Assembly: GCF_002217435.1 (NCBI RefSeq)
Contig: NZ_MUHF01000037.1
Span: 1-64,000, forward strand
Direction: 5' to 3'
Source of the DNA: Flavobacterium reichenbachii
GTDB lineage: Bacteria; Bacteroidota; Bacteroidia; Flavobacteriales; Flavobacteriaceae
Length of the DNA stretch: 64,000 bases
In this document: positions 24,007 through 32,080 of the stretch, in pieces
Layout: each line of letters begins with the position of its first letter
Position numbering within the stretch: position 1 is the first letter of the stretch
Notes under the pieces: model-generated
Told to the model about the DNA's origin: nothing
Seen by the model: the letters and a program-made list of their open reading frames with translations, nothing else
Databases searched by the model: none
Program-made: the position numbers and the translations under genes

Positions 24007-24248
24007 TTGGAAATTAATTGCTTAATCTTAATTCTGCTTTTCCAAGATTTTATCTGTAATTCTCTTTTATGTGCAAGCTCTTTGGTTTCGTGTTTTTGTG
24101 TGTAAACAACTTTCCAATCCTTTACATTTCCAGTAAAGCCTTTGCTTTTTTGATTATGCCGAATAATTCTTTCTTGTAGATTAGAAGTATATCCGATGTA
24201 AAATTTATTCTTGCTTTCGCTAAATAAAATGTAAACAATGAATTCCAT
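23997..24248 (-). CDS. GIY-YIG nuclease-domain protein
   Basis: An 83-residue single-domain GIY-YIG protein. The signature appears as VYILFSESKNKFYIGYT, with Y and G of GIY and YIG at the family positions. The catalytic Arg lies in LQERIIRHN, and a Glu in KRELQIKSWK. Family members are DNA endonucleases; small free-standing ones are abundant in Bacteroidota and often abut tRNA genes. Here the stop codon TAG lies inside the D-arm of the adjoining tRNA-like sequence, and a tRNA-Val with its own terminator lies just upstream. A mobile or homing past is plausible but not shown. Confidence 0.85.
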   Translation of the reverse strand: MEFIVYILFSESKNKFYIGYTSNLQERIIRHNQKSKGFTGNVKDWKVVYTQKHETKELAHKRELQIKSWKSRIKIKQLISKED

Positions 24249-24261
24249 GATTTTGTAAAAT

Positions 24262-24297
24262 AAAAAAACTCCAAAATCAAATGACTTTGGAGTTTTT
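24262..24297 (-). terminator. tRNA-Val terminator
   Basis: ACTCCAAA (24268-24275) pairs TTTGGAGT (24286-24293), with A7 on its left side giving a T-tract on the minus strand. It lies just after the tRNA-Val gene. Confidence 0.75.
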
Positions 24298-24306
24298 GGA
24301 AGTTTG

Positions 24307-24381
24307 TGGGCGATGAGGGGTTCGAACCCCCGACCCCCTCGGTGTAAACGAGGTGCTCTGAACCAGCTGAGCTAATCGCCC
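24307..24381 (-). tRNA. tRNA-Val (anticodon TAC)
   Basis: A 75-base cloverleaf on the minus strand. The acceptor GGGCGAT pairs ATCGCCC with discriminator A; the D-arm is TTAGCTCAGCTGGTTCAGAG; the anticodon stem CCTCG/CGAGG closes the loop TTTACAC, giving anticodon TAC (Val); the T-arm is GGGGGTTCGAACCCC. CCA is not encoded. All arms pair well. Confidence 0.93.
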
Positions 24382-24592
24382 TATTTTATTAGGCTGCTAT
24401 CATTTCGTGATTGCGAGTGCAAATATACAGCTAGAATTTGTATTTGCAAGCTTTTTGAGAAAAAAAAATGAATAAAATTTCTACGAAATATTTAGAATGC
24501 TATTTTTCAGTCAATTGAAAATTAATAAAATTTTCAATTTCTTAATTTTAGTTAAAAATGTAAAACTCAAAAGCTAATTCGCATTATTATTT

Positions 24593-24622
24593 TTGTATTC
24601 ATTTGCCAGAGTCATACATTTG
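24593..24622 (+). promoter_or_regulatory. Consensus promoter for ABC exporter
   Basis: TTG at 24593-24595, 19 bases, then TACATTTG at 24615-24622, a perfect Bacteroidota promoter 23 bases before the ATG. Confidence 0.75.
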
Positions 24623-24644
24623 TATACCTTAATTGTAAAGAAAC

Positions 24645-26435
24645 ATGCCAAGATATCAAGAAAATGATTTACCGAAAGCTAAATTAGACTCCAATTCACT
24701 TCAAAAAGCCCTTCGAATTTTTAAATATGGAAAAAATCACAAATGGAAGTTCTTCCTCGGACTGATTTTTCTTTTACTCACAAGTGCCACTGCCCTAGCC
24801 TTTCCAAAACTTATGGGAATGTTAGTAGATTGTGTCACCAACAAAAATCTTAATCGAGCAAACGAAATTGCTGTTGCCCTTTTGGTTATATTGATGCTAC
24901 AGGCCGTTTTTTCCTTTTTCAGGATTTCGCTTTTTGTAAATTTCACCGAAAATTCTTTATCCAATATCCGTTTTGCTTTATATGAAAACCTTGTCAAGCT
25001 GCCAATGTCATTTTACTCCCAGAAACGAGTTGGTGAACTAAACAGCCGTATAAGTGCCGATATTTCTCAATTGCAGGATACTTTTACCACAACAATCGCA
25101 GAGTTTTTACGTCAATTCATCTTAATTATTGGTGGTTTTATTATTTTAGGGAATATCAGCCCAAAACTAACTTTGATGATGCTGGCAATAGTACCCGTTG
25201 TAGCCGTTGCGGCAGTAATATTTGGAAGATTTATTCGCAAATACGGAAAAAAAACACAGGATAAAGTAGCCGAAAGCCAGGTTATTGTTGAAGAAACACT
25301 CCAAGGGATAAGCAATGTTAAAGCGTTTGCTAACGAATGGTACGAAATTCAGCGTTATAAAAACAAGATTAGAGAAATTGTAAAAATTGCCATAAAAGGC
25401 GGACAATATAGAGGCTATTTTGCTTCTTTTATTATTTTATGTCTTTTTGGATGTGTCGTAGCTATAGTTTGGTACGGAATAACATTAACCATTAAAGGAG
25501 AAGTTAAAGATGTTGGAGACTTAATTTCTTTTGTTCTTTATACGACTTTTATTGGTGCTTCTTTTGGAGGAATTGCCGAAATGTATGCACAGATTCAGAA
25601 AGCCGTTGGAGCAACAGAGCGTGTTTTTGAATTATTAGAAGAAGTTCCGGAAGATATAAAAACCAGCCAAAAATCTTCAATTGTAGAAAAAATAAGAGGA
25701 AATGTTGCTTTCCAGAATGTTGCTTTCAGTTACCCTTCTCGCAAAGAAGTACAAGTTTTAAAGAATGTTAATTTCACAGCCGAATTCGGACAGAAAATTG
25801 CAATTGTCGGGCCAAGCGGTGCCGGAAAATCTACTATATCTTCTTTATTATTACGTTTTTATGATATTACCTCAGGAGAAATTCTGGTAGATGGAAAAAA
25901 CATTTATGATTATGATTTAGAAAATCTTCGTGGTAATATGAGTATCGTACCGCAAGACGTTATTCTGTTTGGCGGAACCATAAAAGAAAATATTGCATAC
26001 GGAAAACCAGAAGCTACAGACGAAGAAATTATAAAAGCAGCAAAACAGGCAAATGCTTTTAATTTTGTAGACGGTTTTCCAGAAAAATTCGAAACTTTGG
26101 TTGGAGAAAGAGGCGTAAAATTATCTGGAGGGCAGCGTCAGCGTATTGCGATTGCCAGGGCGTTACTTAAAAACCCGAGTATTTTAATCTTAGACGAAGC
26201 TACTTCATCATTAGACAGCGAAAGCGAAAAATTAGTTCAGGAAGCCTTAGAAGTATTGATGGAAGGAAGAACGAGCATTATTATTGCCCACAGACTTTCT
26301 ACTATTAGAAATGCTGATAAAATCCTAGTTTTAGACAACGGAATAATTACAGAAGAAGGTACGCACCAGGAACTGATAAATCTGGAAAATGGTATTTATA
26401 AAAATCTAAGTAATCTCCAATTCAGTAACTCTTAG
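24645..26435 (+). CDS. ABC transporter, fused permease/ATPase (MsbA-like exporter)
   Basis: A 596-residue half-transporter acting as a homodimer in the inner membrane. Six transmembrane helices lie in residues 30-325. The ATPase domain (about 345-590) shows Walker A GPSGAGKST, a Q-loop, signature LSGGQRQR, Walker B ILILDEATSSLD and the switch His in IIAHRLS. It is close to MsbA and multidrug or lipid exporters; the substrate is not determinable from sequence, and lipid A or drugs are both possible. It has its own consensus promoter and terminator. Confidence 0.92.
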   Translation: MPRYQENDLPKAKLDSNSLQKALRIFKYGKNHKWKFFLGLIFLLLTSATALAFPKLMGMLVDCVTNKNLNRANEIAVALLVILMLQAVFSFFRISLFVNFTENSLSNIRFALYENLVKLPMSFYSQKRVGELNSRISADISQLQDTFTTTIAEFLRQFILIIGGFIILGNISPKLTLMMLAIVPVVAVAAVIFGRFIRKYGKKTQDKVAESQVIVEETLQGISNVKAFANEWYEIQRYKNKIREIVKIAIKGGQYRGYFASFIILCLFGCVVAIVWYGITLTIKGEVKDVGDLISFVLYTTFIGASFGGIAEMYAQIQKAVGATERVFELLEEVPEDIKTSQKSSIVEKIRGNVAFQNVAFSYPSRKEVQVLKNVNFTAEFGQKIAIVGPSGAGKSTISSLLLRFYDITSGEILVDGKNIYDYDLENLRGNMSIVPQDVILFGGTIKENIAYGKPEATDEEIIKAAKQANAFNFVDGFPEKFETLVGERGVKLSGGQRQRIAIARALLKNPSILILDEATSSLDSESEKLVQEALEVLMEGRTSIIIAHRLSTIRNADKILVLDNGIITEEGTHQELINLENGIYKNLSNLQFSNS

Positions 26436-26481
26436 AAATTCCAATTTTCATCCCGAAGTTTTGGTACCAAATTCTAATAAT

Positions 26482-26516
26482 AAAAAACTCCATTTGCATC
26501 GCAAATGGAGTTTTTT
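26482..26516. terminator. Bidirectional intrinsic terminator
   Basis: ACTCCATTTGC (26487-26497) pairs GCAAATGGAGT (26501-26511) around ATC, with A6 before and T6 after. It lies between the convergent ABC exporter and proline dehydrogenase genes. Confidence 0.88.
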
Positions 26517-26539
26517 GTAATATCTCAAGTAAGAAAGAC

Positions 26540-27709
26540 TTATTTTCCTTTTCTACGTTTACGTTCTGCTTTAATCATAGATAATTCGCGGCTTGTTTGT
26601 CCAGCAACCGAAGTATTTTCTTCAGCACGACGAATCAAGTATGGCATAACATCCTTTACAGGGCCAAAAGGTAAATATTTTGCAACATTATAACCATTTT
26701 CAGCCAAGTTATAGCTAATGTTGTCGCTCATTCCATAGAGCTGGCCGAACCAGATTCTGTTATCATTTTTAGCAATACCTTTTTGCTCCATCATTTCCAT
26801 TAACTTGTAAGAACTCAATTCATTGTGAGTTCCAGCAAAGATGGACATTGAATCTAAATGTTCCAGCATATAAAGAACAGCAGCATCATAATTTACATCT
26901 GTAGCTTCTTTTGAAACACAGATTGGAGAAACGTATCCTTTTTCTTCTGCTCTCTTGTGTTCTTTTTCCATATAAGCGCCTCGAACCAATTTCATTCCGA
27001 TAAAAAATCCTTCAGCTTTGGCGATTTCATGCAGTTTTTTCAAATAATCCAAACGATCCCAACGGTACATTTGTAAAGTATTAAAAACAATTGCTTTATC
27101 TTTATTGTATTTGCGCATCATTTCGGTAACCAATTCGTCTGCGGCATCCTGCATCCAGCTCTCTTCACCATCAATTAATAATGCAACATCTTTCTTGTGT
27201 GCTTCGCTGCAAACTTTGTCAAAACGCGCTACTACTCTATCCCACTCAGCTTGCTCTGAAGGAGATAAGGTTTGTTTTTCTCCTAATTTTTCATACAATT
27301 CAAAACGACCTAAGCCTGTTGGTTTAAAAACTGCAAATGGAATTGCTAAACGTTCTTTAGCAAACTCAATCGTTTTTAATGTCATTTCTAAAGCAGCATC
27401 AAACTGCTCCTCTTCTTCTTTTCCTTCAACAGAATAATCTAGTACAGAAGAAACTCCTTTTGTAAACATTTTGTCTACCACAGTAATGCAGTCGTTTTCG
27501 TTTACACCACCGCAAAAGTGGTCAAAAACAGTGGCACGAATTAATCCTTCTACCGGCAAATGTGCCTTAATAGCAAAATTGGTTACAGCAGTTCCTATCC
27601 TTACTAAAGGCTCACTGTCTATCATTTTAAAAAGAAAATAAGCTCTATCAAGTTCTGTATCGCTTTTAAGCGAGAATGCCACTTGAGTATTATCGAATAA
27701 TTTTTCCAT
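26540..27709 (-). CDS. Proline dehydrogenase
   Basis: A 389-residue monofunctional FAD-dependent proline dehydrogenase that oxidises proline to pyrroline-5-carboxylate and passes electrons to the quinone pool. TIM-barrel landmarks: AVFKPTGLGRF, ALLIDGEESWMQDA (Asp/Glu of the barrel), NTLQMYRWDRL, GMKLVRGAYMEKE (substrate and FAD contacts), FAGTHNE, and FGQLYGMSDNISY. The aldehyde-dehydrogenase half of PutA is absent, as is typical for this phylum. ATG at 27709 is chosen over a Met seven residues upstream. The C-terminus is basic (KAERKRRKGK). Confidence 0.92.
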   Translation of the reverse strand: MEKLFDNTQVAFSLKSDTELDRAYFLFKMIDSEPLVRIGTAVTNFAIKAHLPVEGLIRATVFDHFCGGVNENDCITVVDKMFTKGVSSVLDYSVEGKEEEEQFDAALEMTLKTIEFAKERLAIPFAVFKPTGLGRFELYEKLGEKQTLSPSEQAEWDRVVARFDKVCSEAHKKDVALLIDGEESWMQDAADELVTEMMRKYNKDKAIVFNTLQMYRWDRLDYLKKLHEIAKAEGFFIGMKLVRGAYMEKEHKRAEEKGYVSPICVSKEATDVNYDAAVLYMLEHLDSMSIFAGTHNELSSYKLMEMMEQKGIAKNDNRIWFGQLYGMSDNISYNLAENGYNVAKYLPFGPVKDVMPYLIRRAEENTSVAGQTSRELSMIKAERKRRKGK

Positions 27710-27867
27710 TAAGAGTAAATTTTTATGCAAAGATATAGAGAGTTTTGAATATTATTTACCAAATGGTATCATATTTTTTTATATCTTTAATCTCATAAAA
27801 ACCGCTTTTAATCTAAAAAGTAGGATTATACTTTATTTTTTTTATTTTTGCTAAAAAATAATATCTC

Positions 27868-30573
27868 ATGAATACTAATAAAATAGATAGTATCATTAAC
27901 GAGTTAAAAGGCAAAAATACAGTACCAAATTTTATTGTTCTTTCCTTTATTACTTCTCTTTTAATAATAGACTTTTTTCCATATTTTAAAAGTTTGGAAA
28001 TCATTAATCCACAGTTTCTATATTTAGCATTAATTAACCTTGCTGCTGGAATTTATTTTTATTTTAATTCGAATTTCGTCGGTGAAATTTTTCCGGTATT
28101 TAAAAAAAGTTATGTATCCTTAATATATCTTTTATTTCTGATTTTCTGTACATTGAGTTTTTTTTCTGCAAAAAATATATCTTTAGTATTGACAAAATTG
28201 ACCGAGATTATTATTGTCTTTTGTTTATTTGTAAATCTTTCAATACTCCTTAAAAATAAACTTTTACTGCTTTATCAAATTGTATTTATAATCTCTATAA
28301 GTGCTTTTTTGCAATCATGGCAGCAACTTTGTCATTTTGTAATTATTCCCAGACATGCATCAATCATTGATCTGCTGAATAATATGAAAGGAAATACAGG
28401 AAACATAAATATACTTGCAGCCAGTCTCACCATTAAGGTTCCTTTTTTATTAATTGGAATTACTCATTTTAAAAATTACAAAAAATGGTTCTTGATAGCT
28501 GTATTGTTTTCAGTTATTTCGGTAATCTTTCTCACAGGAGCCAGAACGCCGTTAATCAGTTTGTTTTTAATATATTTTGTCTATACCATTTACTTATTAA
28601 AAGAAAATTCATTTAATAAAACTAATGTTTCAAGAATTTTGTTTTTAATTCTTCCAGTCATAATTGCAGTTTTATTTTCAAATTCAATTTTTGAAAAATC
28701 AAAAGATAAGGAGAGATATGTTTCTTTAGGAAACAGAATTGAAAAATTTGATGGAAAAGATACTTCATCAAAGATGAGATTTGCTTATTGGGGCAATGCC
28801 ATAAAATTAAGTAAATCAAATCCTGTTTTAGGAATCGGATTAGGTAATTACCAAGTCGAATCGATTCCTTACGAAAAAGCAATAACAGATGAATTTATCA
28901 TTTCTTTACATACTCACAATGATTTTCTGGAAATTACTTCTGAAACGGGTATAATAAACGGATTACTATATCTTATGCTTTTTGTATTTGTGGTCTTTAT
29001 AAATCTCAAAACGGTATTTAAAAAGACTGATAACAATCATAAAACTATCGCAGTTTTAACCTTAATGATAGTTATAATTTATGGAATTGACTCCTTGCTA
29101 AATTTTCCAATGTATAGGCCTACAATGTCTATATTTTTTGCACTGCTGCTGGCACTCACTGTTGTAAATAATACAAAAGCAAATAATCACACATCAAGAA
29201 ATACATTCAAAATCAAGATAGTGTGTCTATTCTTAATTGTTGTCTCATCAATAATGAGTTATTCTGCGTTCATAATTTACAAAGCTTCTAATCTAGAATA
29301 TTTGATAAGCGGCGATAATATTAATATGAATCTAAAAGGATCTATGAGCGGCGATGAAGTTACAGCCAGAATTCCTAAATATCCTAATACTTTAAGCACT
29401 TCAGAATCATTTTATGAGTATGCGGCAATTTATTATATCCGTGAAGGAAATTATAAAAAAGCCTTTCAATGCTTCTCCAAAGCTTCAAAAATAAATCCAT
29501 ATTCGGGCCGTATAGAATTTTATAAACAATCGATGGCATCAAAAAGAGGAAATATCGACAGCGCTTATATTTATAGTAAACAAGCGTACTATCTCCGTCC
29601 AAGAAATTATGATTTATTTAAATCGATTGCACGTTACGCAGTGATAAAAGAAGATACTCTGGAACTGCTTAAAGCTCATAAATTATTTTCTCAGTATCGA
29701 AATATTCCTGAATCTTGGTCTGTAGTAGGTGCTGCATTGCAAAATGCAGGCGCGAGCCCGAAGAGATTAATAAGCTTTGTAAATGAAGGATTAAAAAAAA
29801 TGCCTAACGACAGCACTTTAACCAAGAAAAAAAATGAACTTTTAATTTCTAGTTATCTTCAAGGCGGGCAAAATTTTGAAACAATATCTGAATTTGATAA
29901 TGCATTAAAGTCTTATGAAAAAGCTATAAAAATTGACCCGAAAAATATTTATATATCGCAAAACATTGGATTTAATTATTTCAAGCAAGGCCAAAATAAA
30001 AAAGCATTAAGCTCTTTGCTGGATGCATTAAAATATCCAGGTCTAAATGATGGAAAGACAGAATTTTTCTTAGGTATCTGCTATTTAAAAGAAAATGATA
30101 AAACCAGCGCTTTAAAATATTTTGCAATTTCAAAAGACAAAAACTATTTGCCTGCAAAACAACTTATGTTGCAGTTTAATAATAATTTTAATGAACAAGC
30201 TGCAGTAACAAAAAGAAAGAATGATCTTTTAATTGCAGATTATATTACAGAAGGTCAAAATTTTGAAGTACAGAAAAAATTAAAAGAAGCGCTCCAATCC
30301 TATGAAAAAGCTTTAAAAGTTGATCCAAAGAGTATTTATGCATCACAAAATATTGGATTCTATTATTTAAAAGTCGGAGAATCTAAAAAAGCGATAAATT
30401 ATTTAGTAAATGCTTTAAAGTATCCGGGTTTAAATGATGGGAAAACAGAATATTTTTTAGGAATTTGTTATCTAAAAGAAAATAATATAAACAGTGCATG
30501 TAAATATCTGAATATTTCAAAAGGCAAGAATTATTCTGATGCTCGTCCGTTAATTGAAAAGTTTTGTAAATAG
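27868..30573 (+). CDS. O-antigen ligase/polymerase (Wzy/WaaL-like) with C-terminal TPR repeats
   Basis: A 901-residue protein. About 12 transmembrane helices fill residues 25-480, with the O-antigen ligase (Wzy_C) core: TGARTPLISLFLIYF, GIGLGNYQVESIP, and LHTHNDFLEITSETGIINGLLYLM, the His-bearing periplasmic loop. From about 500 onward the protein is soluble TPR repeats. The last part is a clear tandem duplication: residues 652-780 and 781-901 repeat with a 129-residue period, sharing KYPGLNDGKTE-x-FLGICYLKEN. The ligase domain joins or polymerises glycans on lipid carriers. No glycan cluster flanks it. The start at 27868 follows a TATTTTTG element. Confidence 0.85.
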   Translation: MNTNKIDSIINELKGKNTVPNFIVLSFITSLLIIDFFPYFKSLEIINPQFLYLALINLAAGIYFYFNSNFVGEIFPVFKKSYVSLIYLLFLIFCTLSFFSAKNISLVLTKLTEIIIVFCLFVNLSILLKNKLLLLYQIVFIISISAFLQSWQQLCHFVIIPRHASIIDLLNNMKGNTGNINILAASLTIKVPFLLIGITHFKNYKKWFLIAVLFSVISVIFLTGARTPLISLFLIYFVYTIYLLKENSFNKTNVSRILFLILPVIIAVLFSNSIFEKSKDKERYVSLGNRIEKFDGKDTSSKMRFAYWGNAIKLSKSNPVLGIGLGNYQVESIPYEKAITDEFIISLHTHNDFLEITSETGIINGLLYLMLFVFVVFINLKTVFKKTDNNHKTIAVLTLMIVIIYGIDSLLNFPMYRPTMSIFFALLLALTVVNNTKANNHTSRNTFKIKIVCLFLIVVSSIMSYSAFIIYKASNLEYLISGDNINMNLKGSMSGDEVTARIPKYPNTLSTSESFYEYAAIYYIREGNYKKAFQCFSKASKINPYSGRIEFYKQSMASKRGNIDSAYIYSKQAYYLRPRNYDLFKSIARYAVIKEDTLELLKAHKLFSQYRNIPESWSVVGAALQNAGASPKRLISFVNEGLKKMPNDSTLTKKKNELLISSYLQGGQNFETISEFDNALKSYEKAIKIDPKNIYISQNIGFNYFKQGQNKKALSSLLDALKYPGLNDGKTEFFLGICYLKENDKTSALKYFAISKDKNYLPAKQLMLQFNNNFNEQAAVTKRKNDLLIADYITEGQNFEVQKKLKEALQSYEKALKVDPKSIYASQNIGFYYLKVGESKKAINYLVNALKYPGLNDGKTEYFLGICYLKENNINSACKYLNISKGKNYSDARPLIEKFCK

Positions 30574-30714
30574 TTTATTTAAATAAATTAAAACCTGATT
30601 GTTCAAAATTATGGTATTAATTAGAATGATTAGTTTTAAACAAATTAGAGTAAAAGTTTGAATATTATTTGTTTTAAAATCCCTTATTTTGTGGTTTTAA
30701 TAAACAGAATAATT

Positions 30715-31782
30715 ATGCAGTCTATTCAAGCGAACAATTATCTTGTACATTTTAACCAGAATGCTTACGAGGCTTTAAATAAACATCTAAAAGATAATAA
30801 ATACTCTAATCTATTTATTATTGTTGATAATCAGACAAATGAATGTTGTCTTCCGAAATTACTTCCCATACTTGAAACAGATTTGAATATCGAAATTATC
30901 GAGTTTGAATCTGGAGAAGTAAACAAAAATATTGAAACTTGTATTGAAATCTGGAATGTTCTAACAGAACTGGGAGCGGATAGAAAATCACTTGTAATCA
31001 ATCTTGGCGGCGGCGTTGTGACAGATTTAGGAGGATTTGTTGCTTCAACCTTTAAAAGAGGCGTTGACTTCATTAATATACCTACTACACTATTGTCTAT
31101 GGTTGACGCTTCTGTGGGAGGCAAAACAGGAGTTGACTTAGGTAATCTAAAAAACCAAATTGGAGTTATTAATGTTCCTGAAATGGTTTTAATTGACACA
31201 CAGTATCTTGAGACACTGCCACAAAGTGAAATGCGTTCTGGACTGGCAGAGATGCTAAAACACGGTTTGATTTACGATGCAGCTTACTGGAAACAGTTTT
31301 TGGATTTAAAAGCTATTGATTATGCTGATTTTGATGAACTGATTTATCGTTCTGTTGAAATAAAAAATGAAATCGTAATTCAGGATCCAACCGAAAAAAA
31401 TATTCGTAAAGCACTTAATTTTGGCCACACTTTGGGTCACGCTATCGAAAGTTATTTTCTGGAAAGCGAAGTAAAACAAACATTATTGCATGGTGAAGCT
31501 ATTGCCGTTGGAATGATTTTAGAAAGTTATATTTCACTTCAAAAAAATCTAATTACTGCAGCCGAATATTCTGAAATAAAAACAGCGATTCAGTCTATTT
31601 ATGATCAAATAAAATTTGAAGAAAATGACATTAATCCAATCTTAGAATTGCTCGTTCACGACAAAAAAAATGAATATGGTTTAATTCAATTTGCTTTGAT
31701 TGAAGGAATCGGAAAGATAAAAATTAACCAATCCGTTGAAAATAAATTGATTCTAGGCGCGTTTCAAGATTATAAATCTTAA
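30715..31782 (+). CDS. aroB: 3-dehydroquinate synthase
   Basis: A 355-residue NAD- and metal-dependent enzyme converting DAHP to 3-dehydroquinate in the shikimate pathway. Visible: the NAD-binding NLGGGVVTDLGGFVASTFKRG, IPTTLLSMVDASVGGKTGVDLG (substrate loop), and metal ligands Glu in LAEMLKHG, His in NFGHTLGHAIES and His in LLHGEAIAVGM. The length is normal. ATG at 30715 is chosen; an upstream TTG would add 19 hydrophobic residues unlike the family. It is monocistronic, between the O-antigen ligase and the arginine decarboxylase region, far from other aro genes. Confidence 0.95.
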   Translation: MQSIQANNYLVHFNQNAYEALNKHLKDNKYSNLFIIVDNQTNECCLPKLLPILETDLNIEIIEFESGEVNKNIETCIEIWNVLTELGADRKSLVINLGGGVVTDLGGFVASTFKRGVDFINIPTTLLSMVDASVGGKTGVDLGNLKNQIGVINVPEMVLIDTQYLETLPQSEMRSGLAEMLKHGLIYDAAYWKQFLDLKAIDYADFDELIYRSVEIKNEIVIQDPTEKNIRKALNFGHTLGHAIESYFLESEVKQTLLHGEAIAVGMILESYISLQKNLITAAEYSEIKTAIQSIYDQIKFEENDINPILELLVHDKKNEYGLIQFALIEGIGKIKINQSVENKLILGAFQDYKS

Positions 31783-31826
31783 ACTTTTTTTAATCAAAAC
31801 CATTGCTTTTGGTATATTTTATTTTT

Positions 31827-31834
31827 TACATTTG
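31827..31834 (+). promoter_or_regulatory. Perfect -7 element TACATTTG
   Basis: TACATTTG matches TAnnTTTG exactly and lies five bases before an ATG at 31840, so a transcript from it would be nearly leaderless. Candidate TTG boxes upstream are off-spacing (15 or 21 bases). Confidence 0.55.
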
Positions 31835-31839
31835 CCACG

Positions 31840-32019
31840 ATGAAAACAAACAATAAACAAAGAAACTTTAGTTCTTATAGAAATCGGCTCAATAGTTCCC
31901 TATTAAGGATGCTGAATCGTTTTTATAATAGTAAAAGCCCGCTTTGTTTTGATGTTTTTCAATGCTCAAAAGCAGAACATGAAAAATTGCAGATTGTATT
32001 TGCCAATATTAGGGTTTGA
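31840..32019 (+). CDS. Possible leaderless small ORF upstream of arginine decarboxylase
   Basis: A 59-residue ORF in the 298-base gap between aroB and the arginine decarboxylase gene. It opens MKTNNKQRNFSSYRNRLNSS and ends KLQIVFANIRV. It is basic, with six Arg, and has no signal peptide or known domain. Its ATG sits five bases after a perfect -7 element. Within it, AATAG-TTCC-CTATT forms a hairpin inside a longer imperfect stem, so the region could instead be a structured leader RNA for the decarboxylase. Arg-rich leader peptides can act in attenuation; that is speculation here. Confidence 0.3.
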   Translation: MKTNNKQRNFSSYRNRLNSSLLRMLNRFYNSKSPLCFDVFQCSKAEHEKLQIVFANIRV

Positions 32020-32080
32020 ATTTTAGATTTAGCACTTTTTTTACTAAATTTAAATAACGAATTAAAATATTGAAAATTAA

